64,000 bases of DNA from contig CAWKCE010000005.1 in the NCBI GenBank assembly GCA_963848085.1, forward strand, positions 434,001 through 498,000. Reading direction: 5' to 3'. Made by a program: the position numbers and the translations under genes. The notes beneath the pieces were generated by a model. The model made no database searches, was not told the origin of the DNA, and saw only the letters and a list, made by a program, of their open reading frames with translations. This DNA is from CAWKCE01 sp032127035. Lineage in GTDB: Bacteria; Actinomycetota; Actinomycetes; JAHEKZ01. Shown piece by piece: positions 16,628 to 24,587 of the stretch; position 1 is the stretch's first letter; every line of letters begins with the position of its first letter.

Positions 16628-17788
16628 TCATGGTGCGTGCAGGCCAATCATGAGGTTCTCAACGGTAAGCAGCGGGTTGGCGTTGGATCCCAGCTGCTCC
16701 CGGGCGCGGCCGATCGCGTCCATGCGGTCGACGGTCTCCTCCGGCGTCGACGAGCTGGCGAGCCGCTGCAGAGCGGGGCCGAGCTCTCCGTTGACCGGCG
16801 GAACGTCGGCTCCCAGTTGCAGGACGAGCACGTCCCGGTAGAGAGAGAGCAGGTCCAGCAGTGACCGGTCCAGCTGGTCGCGCAGGGACCGCTTGGCACG
16901 CTTCTTCTGCGCGTCGCGGAGCTGTGTGAACTGGGGGCGAGCCCACGGCGGTGGGTTGTTCGCGTTAGGGACACCAAGGGCGCGTGCTAGCTCGCGCCGC
17001 TCGCCGCCGTCTCGGGCCTTCACCTGCTCATTCGCGCGTTCTGTCGCGGCACCGACGAGCTCACCGGCTGCCGCCAGCAAGGACCTGAGATCGCCGAGGT
17101 GAGTCGGGAGCTCCAGCACCATGGACCGCTGCAGCCGGGTCGACTCGTCCGTCGCCAGACCGCGAGCCCGCCCGATGTGGCCCTGCGACGCGCGAGCGGC
17201 GAAGGCAGCCATTGCCGGGTCGATCCCGTCTTCGTCGACCAGGTAGCGGGCGACAGCCTCGGTCGACGGCGTGGTGAGCGAGACAACCCGGCAGCGCGAC
17301 CTGATGGTCGGAAGCACGTCCTCCGCCGTCGGCACGGAGAGCAGCCAGACCGCGTGGGGCGTCGGCTCCTCGAGCTGCTTGAGGAGCGCGTTGTTGGCAG
17401 CGTCCGTCAGCCGGTCGGCGTCCTCGACCACGAGCACCCGCCACCTGCCCCCGCTGGGCATGGCCGCGGCATCCATGCCCAGCTCGCGCGCCGCATCCAC
17501 TCCGATGGACAGCGCCATCGTCGACGCCACGGTGACATCGGCGTGCGTGCCCTTCAGGCCCGTCACGCAGTCGTGGCAGGTCCCGCAACCGCCAGCCGTG
17601 CACTGCAGGGCGGCCGCGAAGGCGCGGGCTGCCGTCGACCGTCCGGACCCCGGAGGTCCGGTGAACAACCATGCTTGCGTCATGCCGTGGCCGGGACCGC
17701 CGGCGAGGGAGTCCTGCGCTCCCGCCACTGCCTGCTCGAGGACCCGGACGACGTGCGGCTGTCCGACCAGCCGGTCGAAGACGCTCAT
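16628..17788 (-). CDS. holB: DNA polymerase III subunit delta'
   Basis: 386 residues; ATG 17788 overlaps the tmk stop (ATGA). Clamp-loader AAA+ fold: Walker A-like GPPGSGRST (Arg where Lys is usual, common in delta' subunits that do not hydrolyse ATP), a Cys4 zinc module (TAGGCGTCHDC), VVEDADRLTDAANNALLKQL and the SRC motif in TIRSRC. It is a structural part of the replicative clamp loader. The neighbourhood tmk-holB is usual for actinobacteria. Confidence 0.95.
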   Translation of the reverse strand: MSVFDRLVGQPHVVRVLEQAVAGAQDSLAGGPGHGMTQAWLFTGPPGSGRSTAARAFAAALQCTAGGCGTCHDCVTGLKGTHADVTVASTMALSIGVDAARELGMDAAAMPSGGRWRVLVVEDADRLTDAANNALLKQLEEPTPHAVWLLSVPTAEDVLPTIRSRCRVVSLTTPSTEAVARYLVDEDGIDPAMAAFAARASQGHIGRARGLATDESTRLQRSMVLELPTHLGDLRSLLAAAGELVGAATERANEQVKARDGGERRELARALGVPNANNPPPWARPQFTQLRDAQKKRAKRSLRDQLDRSLLDLLSLYRDVLVLQLGADVPPVNGELGPALQRLASSSTPEETVDRMDAIGRAREQLGSNANPLLTVENLMIGLHAP

Positions 17789-18405
17789 GTCAGCAGCTCC
17801 GCGACCCGACTGCGAACCTGCGCATGGATCTCGTCTGGGCCGCGGGCGGCGTCCACGACGAGGTAACGCTGCGGTGCCGCCGCCGCGAGCGTACGGAAAC
17901 CGTCCCTCACCCGTCGGTGAAACGCCAGGGGCTCCGCCTCGAGTCGGTCGGCCGGAGTGTCGAACCGCTGCAGGCCGACCTCGGGGTCGACGTCGAGAAG
18001 CACGGTGAGGTTCGGGAGCAGGCCGTCCGTCGCCCAGCGTGAGAGTCGGGCGACGTCATCGGCCGCCAGCTCTCGGCCCGCGCCCTGGTAGGCGATCGAC
18101 GAGTCCAGGTATCGGTCGGTGACGACGACCATGCCTTCGGAGAGGGCGGGAGCAACCACCGTGGCAACATGCTCCGCCCGGTCGGCGGCGTACAGCAGGG
18201 CCTCGGTCCGAGGCGCTAGCTCACCGGTCTCGTGGCCCAGCAGAACCGCGCGCAGCCGCTCGCCGACTGCGGTGTCTCCGGGCTCGAACGTGACGAGCAC
18301 GCCGTGACCGGAGTCGCGGAGCCAGTCGTGCAGGAGCCGGACCTGGGTGCTCTTGCCCGCCCCCTCGCCGCCCTCGAAGGCGATGAACACGCCGCGTCCG
18401 CTCAC
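17785..18405 (-). CDS. tmk: Thymidylate kinase
   Basis: 206 residues from GTG 18405; this start gives the standard N-terminus with P-loop FEGGEGAGKST and normal family length. DR motif in VVTDRYLDSSIAYQGAGREL. Phosphorylates dTMP to dTDP for DNA synthesis. An in-frame upstream extension (to 18666) overlaps the divergent DUF559 gene and has no family similarity. Coupled to holB by a 4-bp overlap. Confidence 0.95.
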   Translation of the reverse strand: MSGRGVFIAFEGGEGAGKSTQVRLLHDWLRDSGHGVLVTFEPGDTAVGERLRAVLLGHETGELAPRTEALLYAADRAEHVATVVAPALSEGMVVVTDRYLDSSIAYQGAGRELAADDVARLSRWATDGLLPNLTVLLDVDPEVGLQRFDTPADRLEAEPLAFHRRVRDGFRTLAAAAPQRYLVVDAARGPDEIHAQVRSRVAELLT

Positions 18406-18494
18406 GCCGACGACCCTATGCGACACCCCCGACGACCCCGAGCCCCCTGTGGACAGCGCCAACGGATCGCGCGGAACGCGAGCAGGCTCTCTCG

Positions 18495-19277
18495 ATGCCC
18501 GGGAACCAACCTCGTCGCGACGTCCTTCCCCCGTCGCTCGCCCGGCTTGCCAGCCGCAACCACGGCGTCGTGGGCCGACGTCAGCTGAGAGAGGCCGGGC
18601 TGAGCGCCAAGCGGGAGCGGGGGCTTCGCGAACGGCGGCAGCTGCAGCCGGTTCTCGGCCACACATACGTGGTGGCCGGGCAGCCGGTCACCGTGTGGCA
18701 GCGTGCCTCGGCCGCCTATCTGATCTGCCGGGGGGTTGCCAGCCACGCCACCGCTGCTGAGCTCCACGCAATGCCCACGGCACGGGATCGGCGGACGCAC
18801 TGCATCGTCGTGGCGAAATCGCACCCCTCGGTCGACGGGCTGGCGGCCCACCGCACACCCCTTCTCGACTCCGAGATCGAGGCGGCGGTGAGTCGACGCC
18901 GAGGATGGCACGGAACCCCGCAGCTGACCGAGGTGTTCCGGCTCCTGTGCGACGGCGGCCGCTCTGCCGGCGAGCGACTGCTGCACTCGGCGCTGCGTGG
19001 GGCAGGCATCGACGGGTGGGTGGTCAACGTCGTGATCGACGGCCTCGGCGAGGTAGACGTGCTGTTCCCAGAAGTCCGACTAGTGGTCGAGGTGGACGGG
19101 TTCGCCGTCCACAACCAGCGAGCGGCGTTCAACCGCGACCGCCGCAAGGGCCGCGCGATGGTCCTGGCCGGGTACACCGTGCTGCACGTGACGTGGGACG
19201 ACCTCACCCGGCAGCCAGAGGCGGTCGTGGCGCAGATCGCAGAGACCCGACGCCGCCTGGCGGTGTCACCCGCGTGA
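18495..19277 (+). CDS. DUF559 (Vsr-like nuclease fold) protein with AbiEi-type N-terminus
   Basis: 260 residues. The N-terminus (ARLASRNHGVVGRRQLREAG) resembles the winged-helix start of AbiEi-type antitoxin domains. The C-terminal half has the DUF559 restriction-endonuclease-like core: GEVDVLFPEVRLVVEVDGFA, HNQRAAFNRDRRKGRAMVLA and YTVLHVTWDDL, with the D-x-E-x-D arrangement expected for a nuclease site. Very common in actinobacteria as single genes; function unproven. No partner toxin gene is adjacent. Confidence 0.85.
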   Translation: MPGNQPRRDVLPPSLARLASRNHGVVGRRQLREAGLSAKRERGLRERRQLQPVLGHTYVVAGQPVTVWQRASAAYLICRGVASHATAAELHAMPTARDRRTHCIVVAKSHPSVDGLAAHRTPLLDSEIEAAVSRRRGWHGTPQLTEVFRLLCDGGRSAGERLLHSALRGAGIDGWVVNVVIDGLGEVDVLFPEVRLVVEVDGFAVHNQRAAFNRDRRKGRAMVLAGYTVLHVTWDDLTRQPEAVVAQIAETRRRLAVSPA

Positions 19278-19285
19278 CGAACTTC

Positions 19286-19322
19286 CGGTGGAATCGCGCC
19301 CAAAACGGGCCGATTCCCACCG
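19286..19322. terminator. Hairpin terminator between convergent genes
   Basis: CGGTGGAATCGCGCCC and GGGCCGATTCCCACCG pair across a short A-rich loop, with single-base bulges. It sits 8 bp after the DUF559 stop and 12 bp before the topA stop, so it can serve both strands. Confidence 0.75.
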
Positions 19323-19334
19323 CAGCCGCTCGAG

Positions 19335-21953
19335 TTAGCGGCGGGAGCGGGTGGCGCGCTTCTTCTTCGGGGCCGGACCTTTCGCCCGCTTCTCCGCGAG
19401 CAGCTCGACCGCCCGGTCATCGGTGATCGTCTCCGGGTTGTCACCCTTACGCAGGGTGGCGTTGGTCTCCCCGTCGGTCACGTAGGGGCCGAACCGACCG
19501 TCCTTCACCAGCATGGGCTTGCCCGACGACGGGTCGACGCCCAACTCCTTCAGCGGCGGGGTCTGAGCCCGGCCGCGCTGCTTGGGTTGGGCGTAGATCG
19601 CGAGCGCCTCGTCGAGCGTGATGTCGAACAGCTGCTGCTCGGTGTCCAGCGAGCGGGAGTCGGTGCCCTTCTTCAGGTAGGGGCCGTAGCGCCCGTTCTG
19701 AGCCGTGATCTCCACGCCGTCGGACGGGTCGGCGCCGACCGTGCGCGGCAGCGTCAGCAGGTGGAGCGCATCGTCGAGCGTGATCGTGTCCAGCGCCATG
19801 TCCTTGAACAGGGACGCGGTGCGCGGCTTGGCACCTTTGGGCGCATCTTCGGCGAGAACCTCGGTCACGTAAGGCCCGTAGCGTCCGGCCTTCGCCACGA
19901 TCTGGCGGCCAGTCCCCGGGTCAGCGCCGAGCGGGAAGTCGCCGCTGGGAGCAGCCAACAGCTCCTCGGCCTTGTCCACGGTGAGGTCCTCCGGAGCGGT
20001 GTCGTCCGGGACGTTGGCGCGCTTCGGCTCTTCCTCGCCGTCCACCCGCCGCTCCACGTACGGCCCGTACCGCCCCACGCGCAGCACAATGCCGTTCCCC
20101 ACGGGGAAGGAGTTGACCTCACGAGCGTCGATCTCGCCCAGGTTCGCGACGAGCGGATGCAGCCCAGGGAAGTCACGACCCGCGTCGCCGAAGTAGAAGC
20201 CTTCGAGCACCCGCTGGCGGGCGGTGTCGCCGGCGGCGACGCCGTCGAGGATCTCCTCCATCCGCGCGGTGAAGTCGTAGTCGACGAGTTCACTGAAGTG
20301 CTTCTCCAGCAACCCGATCACGCTGAACGCGAGGAAAGCCGGCACCAGCGCGCTCCCCCGCTTGAAGACGTAGCCGCGGTCGAGAATGGTCCCGATGATC
20401 GACGCATAGGTCGACGGCCGGCCGATCCCGCGCTCCTCGAGAGCCTTGACCAGCGTGGCCTCGGTGTACCGGGCAGGTGGGTTGGTCGAGTGGCCCTCCG
20501 GTTCAAGCGCGACCGCGGACAGCGCATCCCCCTCGGACAGCGCCGGAAGCCGCCGCTCCTCGTCGGCCGCCGGGGCGTCCTCGTCGCGACCCTCCTCGTA
20601 CACCGCCAGGAAGCCGCGCCGGGCGATGACGGTGCCCGACGATGCGAACTCCGCATCGCGACCGTCGCGCGACACCGCACCGATCCGGACCGAAACAGTG
20701 AACCCGGTCGCGTCGGCCATCTGCGACGCCAACGTGCGCTTCCAGATCAGCTCATACAGGGCGAGCTCGTCCGGCGACAGCTCCGCGGCGACCTCGCCGG
20801 GGGTCCGGAACGCGTCACCGGCCGGGCGGATGGCCTCGTGCGCCTCTTGGGCGTTCTTCACCTTTCGCACGTAGGTCCGGGGCGTCTCGTGGAGGTGGTC
20901 GTCGCCGTACAGCTCCGCCACCTGGGAGCGCGCCGCCCGCAGCGCCGTCTCTGACAACGTGGTCGAGTCGGTACGCATATAGGTGATGTAGCCGTTCTCG
21001 TACAACCGCTGCGCAAACCGCATGGACGTCTTGGCGGTCATCCGCAGCTTCCGGCTGGCCTCCTGCTGCAGGGTCGACGTCATGAAGGGCGCGGCCGGAG
21101 AACGCCGGTACGGCTTCTGCTCCACCGAACGGACGACGAACGGCTGGTCGGTCAGCCCCTCGACGAGGCTTCGGGCGTCCGCCTCGGACAGCACGACAAC
21201 GTTCTTGCCCTTGACCGCCCCGTCGCTGCCGAAGTCTCGGCCCTGCGCCACTCGGGAACCGTCGAGCTGGGCGAGCCGGGCGGAGAAGCTGCCGGGATCG
21301 AGGATCGCCTCGACGTCCCAGTAGCCGGCGCTGGTGAACGCGATCCGCTCGCGCTCCCGCTGCACGACGAGCCGCGTCGCCACGGACTGGACGCGCCCGG
21401 CTGACAGCCGCGGCATGATCTTCTTCCACAGGACCGGCGACACTTCGTAGCCATAGAGGCGGTCGATGATGCGCCGCGCCTCCTGCGCGTCTACCAGGCG
21501 CTGGTCGAGCTCACGAGGATCGTCGACCGCCGCCTGGATGGCTTCCTTGGTGATCTCGTGAAAGACCATCCGACGGACGGGAACCTTCGGGTTCAGCACC
21601 TGGAGCAGGTGCCACGCAATGGCCTCGCCCTCACGGTCCTCGTCCGTGGCCAGGAGCAGCTCGTCGGCGTTCGCGAGCAGCTTCTTCAGCTCCGAGACCT
21701 TCGACTTCTTGTCGGCGTCCACGACGTAGATCGCCTCGAAGCCGTTGTCGACGTCCACGCCGAGCCGGGCCCACTTCTGGCCCTTGTACTTGGCGGGGAT
21801 GTCGGCAGCCTTGGTCGGCAGGTCCCGGATATGGCCCACGCTGGCCTCGACGTCGTACCCGCTGCCCAGGTAGCCACGGATCGTCTTCGCCTTGGCCGGC
21901 GACTCCACGATCACGAGTCGTCGACCGCGGGTCACGGTCTCCTTGGCTGCCAC
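19335..21953 (-). CDS. topA: DNA topoisomerase I
   Basis: 872 residues. Toprim start LVIVESPAKAKTIRGYLGSG, acidic TDEDREGEAIAWHLLQ, and active-site tyrosine in GYITYMRTDSTTLSE. The C-terminal third has repeated NGRYGPYLKKG-type modules (about five) and ends in a basic tail (AKGPAPKKKRATRSRR), as in actinobacterial enzymes that lack zinc fingers. Relaxes negative supercoils. Transcribed alone, with the hairpin at 19286-19322 as likely terminator. Confidence 0.97.
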   Translation of the reverse strand: MAAKETVTRGRRLVIVESPAKAKTIRGYLGSGYDVEASVGHIRDLPTKAADIPAKYKGQKWARLGVDVDNGFEAIYVVDADKKSKVSELKKLLANADELLLATDEDREGEAIAWHLLQVLNPKVPVRRMVFHEITKEAIQAAVDDPRELDQRLVDAQEARRIIDRLYGYEVSPVLWKKIMPRLSAGRVQSVATRLVVQRERERIAFTSAGYWDVEAILDPGSFSARLAQLDGSRVAQGRDFGSDGAVKGKNVVVLSEADARSLVEGLTDQPFVVRSVEQKPYRRSPAAPFMTSTLQQEASRKLRMTAKTSMRFAQRLYENGYITYMRTDSTTLSETALRAARSQVAELYGDDHLHETPRTYVRKVKNAQEAHEAIRPAGDAFRTPGEVAAELSPDELALYELIWKRTLASQMADATGFTVSVRIGAVSRDGRDAEFASSGTVIARRGFLAVYEEGRDEDAPAADEERRLPALSEGDALSAVALEPEGHSTNPPARYTEATLVKALEERGIGRPSTYASIIGTILDRGYVFKRGSALVPAFLAFSVIGLLEKHFSELVDYDFTARMEEILDGVAAGDTARQRVLEGFYFGDAGRDFPGLHPLVANLGEIDAREVNSFPVGNGIVLRVGRYGPYVERRVDGEEEPKRANVPDDTAPEDLTVDKAEELLAAPSGDFPLGADPGTGRQIVAKAGRYGPYVTEVLAEDAPKGAKPRTASLFKDMALDTITLDDALHLLTLPRTVGADPSDGVEITAQNGRYGPYLKKGTDSRSLDTEQQLFDITLDEALAIYAQPKQRGRAQTPPLKELGVDPSSGKPMLVKDGRFGPYVTDGETNATLRKGDNPETITDDRAVELLAEKRAKGPAPKKKRATRSRR

Positions 21954-22104
21954 GCGGGTCCTTTCCCAGGTTTCGTCGAGCCCCGGCGCACGGCCAGTCG
22001 GCGGAGTGTGACCTCACGCAGCGGGGTCTTGTCAAACGCCGACGACGCTACCGGCGTGGCGGAAACCCCGCTCGTCCGGCACCCAGGGAGCCCTTCCGGG
22101 CAGG

Positions 22105-24420
22105 TCAGGCCTCGACGGTGACCGCTCGGCGCTTGCTGAAGACCACCGCTCCCACCACGATGGCCACCGCTCCGAGGGAGATCGCCCAGCGCAGCGGCGC
22201 GTTGGCGTCGTCACCGATGGAGAGCTGGACGATGGCGGGGGCGATCAGGAGCGAGACCAGGTTCATCACCTTGATCAGCGGGTTGATCGCCGGTCCGGCG
22301 GTGTCCTTGAACGGGTCGCCCACGGTGTCGCCGATCACGGTGGCGGCGTGCGCCTCCGAGCCCTTGCCGCCGAAGTTGCCGTCCTCGACGAACTTCTTGG
22401 CGTTGTCCCAGGCGCCGCCGGAGTTGGCCAGGAAGACCGCCATGAGCACACCGGTGGCGATCGTTCCGACGAGGTAGGCACCCAGGGCGCCGACACCGAG
22501 GCCAAAGCCGACGGCGATCGGCGTGAGCACGGCCAGCAGGCCCGGCGTCGCCAGCTCACGCAGGGAGTCCCGCGTGACGATGTCGACGACCTTTCCGTAC
22601 TCCGGGCGCTCCGAGTAGTCCATGATCCCGGGGTGGTCGCGGAACTGGCGACGCACCTCGTAAATGACCGCAGCCGCAGCTCGGGCGACGGCGCTGATGG
22701 CCAAGCCTGAGAAGAGGAACACGACAGACGCCCCGATGAGGACGCCCACCAGGTTGCGTGGGTTGGCCACATCGAGCACCCCGGCGTACTGGAGCAGGTC
22801 GCCGGCGCTGATGCCGCTGACGCTTCCCGTGACGCTCGCTGCAGCGCTGGTGACACCCTCGCGGAACGCGCCGAACAACGCGGTCGCGGCGAGGACAGCA
22901 GTCGCGATGGCGATGCCCTTGGTGACCGCCTTCGTGGTGTTGCCCACCGCGTCCAGGCTGGTCAGGACCTTGGCGCCCTCGCCGTGGACGTCCCCGGACA
23001 TCTCGGCGATGCCCTGGGCGTTGTCGGACACCGGCCCGAACGTGTCCATGGCCACGATGACACCCACCGTGGTCAGCAGCCCGGTGCCGGCGAGCGCGAT
23101 CGCGAACAACGACAGCGTGATAGATCCGGATCCGAGCAGGAAGGCGCCGTACACGGCGGCACCGATGAGCAGCGCCGAGTACACCGCCGACTCCAGGCCG
23201 ATCGAGATGCCGGCGAGGATGACGGTCGCCGGGCCGGTCATGGACGACTTCGCGACGTCGTCGACCGGGCGTCGGTTGGTTTCGGTGAAGTAGCCGGTCA
23301 GCTGTTGGATGGCCGCAGCCAAGATGATCCCGATCAGCACCGCACCGATGGCCATCAGCCGCGGGTTGAACGAGGTGACCGAGCCGACGATCCCCAGGTT
23401 CTCGACCGCGACGCCCTTGAACTCGGTGATGCGCGCGGGGAGGAAGGCGAACGCGGCGATGGCGACCAGGATCGCCGAGACACCGGCCGAGATGAAGAAG
23501 CCGCGGTTGATCGCGCTCATCCCGGAGCGGTCACCGGCACGAGGGGCGACCGCGAAGATGCCGATCACCGCGGTGATCACGCCGATCGCGGGGACGATGA
23601 GCGGGAAGACCAGCCCGATCTCGCCGAAGGCCGCCGAGCCAAGGATCAGCGCGGCGACCAGCGTCACGGCGTAGGACTCGAACAGGTCGGCCGCCATTCC
23701 GGCGCAGTCACCGACGTTGTCGCCGACGTTGTCAGCGATCGTCGCGGCGTTGCGCGGGTCGTCCTCCGGGATGCCTTGCTCAACCTTGCCGACGAGGTCG
23801 GCCCCGACGTCTGCCGCCTTGGTGAAGATGCCTCCGCCGACACGCATGAACATGGCCAGCATCGCGGCGCCGAAGCCGAAGCCCTCGAGGACCTTCGGCG
23901 CGTCGCCCTGGTAGACCAGCACGACGATTGCCGCGCCGAACAGGCCGAGGCCCACGGTGAACATGCCCGCCACACCGCCGGTCCGGAACGCGATCCGCAT
24001 CGCGTCCTGCTCGCCGGTCTCCCGGGCAGCCGCGGCGACGCGGACGTTGGCGCGGACCGCCAGCCACATGCCGACGTACCCGGTCACTGCGGAGAACAGG
24101 GCACCGACGATGAAGAACAGGGAGCGTCCGATTCGCTCGCTCTGGGAGTCCGCCGGCAGGAAGAACAGCACGACGAACACCACGACGGCGAACACGGCGA
24201 GGGTGCGGAACTGCCGCTGAAGGTAGGCGGCGGCACCCTCCTGGATCGCCTTGGCGATGGACTGCATGTTCTCGGTGCCCTCGCCCGCAGCGAGGACCTC
24301 GCGAACCAGGTAGCCGGCCACGGCGAGTGCCGCCAGGGCGACCAGTGCGACCACGACGACCCACGTCAGGTTCGCACCGCTGAGCGAGAGCTCACCAGGC
24401 ATTGCGGCGAGCACGGACAT
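22105..24420 (-). CDS. hppA: Membrane-bound proton-translocating pyrophosphatase
   Basis: 771 residues from ATG 24420 preceded by GGGAGG; longer in-frame upstream sequence is not homologous. About 16 hydrophobic helices. Catalytic loops: DVGADLVGKVEQGIPEDDPR followed by NAATIADNVGDNVGDCAGM, and GDTVGDPFKDTAGPAINPL near the end. The ion-specificity loop reads GNTTKAVTKG; Lys and Thr there mark the K+-independent, proton-pumping class. Couples pyrophosphate hydrolysis to proton export. Monocistronic. Confidence 0.96.
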   Translation of the reverse strand: MSVLAAMPGELSLSGANLTWVVVVALVALAALAVAGYLVREVLAAGEGTENMQSIAKAIQEGAAAYLQRQFRTLAVFAVVVFVVLFFLPADSQSERIGRSLFFIVGALFSAVTGYVGMWLAVRANVRVAAAARETGEQDAMRIAFRTGGVAGMFTVGLGLFGAAIVVLVYQGDAPKVLEGFGFGAAMLAMFMRVGGGIFTKAADVGADLVGKVEQGIPEDDPRNAATIADNVGDNVGDCAGMAADLFESYAVTLVAALILGSAAFGEIGLVFPLIVPAIGVITAVIGIFAVAPRAGDRSGMSAINRGFFISAGVSAILVAIAAFAFLPARITEFKGVAVENLGIVGSVTSFNPRLMAIGAVLIGIILAAAIQQLTGYFTETNRRPVDDVAKSSMTGPATVILAGISIGLESAVYSALLIGAAVYGAFLLGSGSITLSLFAIALAGTGLLTTVGVIVAMDTFGPVSDNAQGIAEMSGDVHGEGAKVLTSLDAVGNTTKAVTKGIAIATAVLAATALFGAFREGVTSAAASVTGSVSGISAGDLLQYAGVLDVANPRNLVGVLIGASVVFLFSGLAISAVARAAAAVIYEVRRQFRDHPGIMDYSERPEYGKVVDIVTRDSLRELATPGLLAVLTPIAVGFGLGVGALGAYLVGTIATGVLMAVFLANSGGAWDNAKKFVEDGNFGGKGSEAHAATVIGDTVGDPFKDTAGPAINPLIKVMNLVSLLIAPAIVQLSIGDDANAPLRWAISLGAVAIVVGAVVFSKRRAVTVEA

Positions 24421-24587
24421 TCTGCCTCCCACGATCGGCTTGCCTCGTCCGCTGACGGGTCCCGTCACCGAGGCGTCCGGGAGTCTACGCAAGGCCTGAT
24501 GCAGGTGTCCGGCCCCCCCAGGGAATTCCGGCGGCGGCCAGGGAGGGGAGCGGCGCAGGGCGCGCAGTGGTTTGCGAGACTCCTGAA

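Noticed and set aside
18495..19277. Toxin-antitoxin or restriction-modification system
   Set aside because: The DUF559 protein has an AbiEi-like start but no toxin, methylase or second gene beside it.
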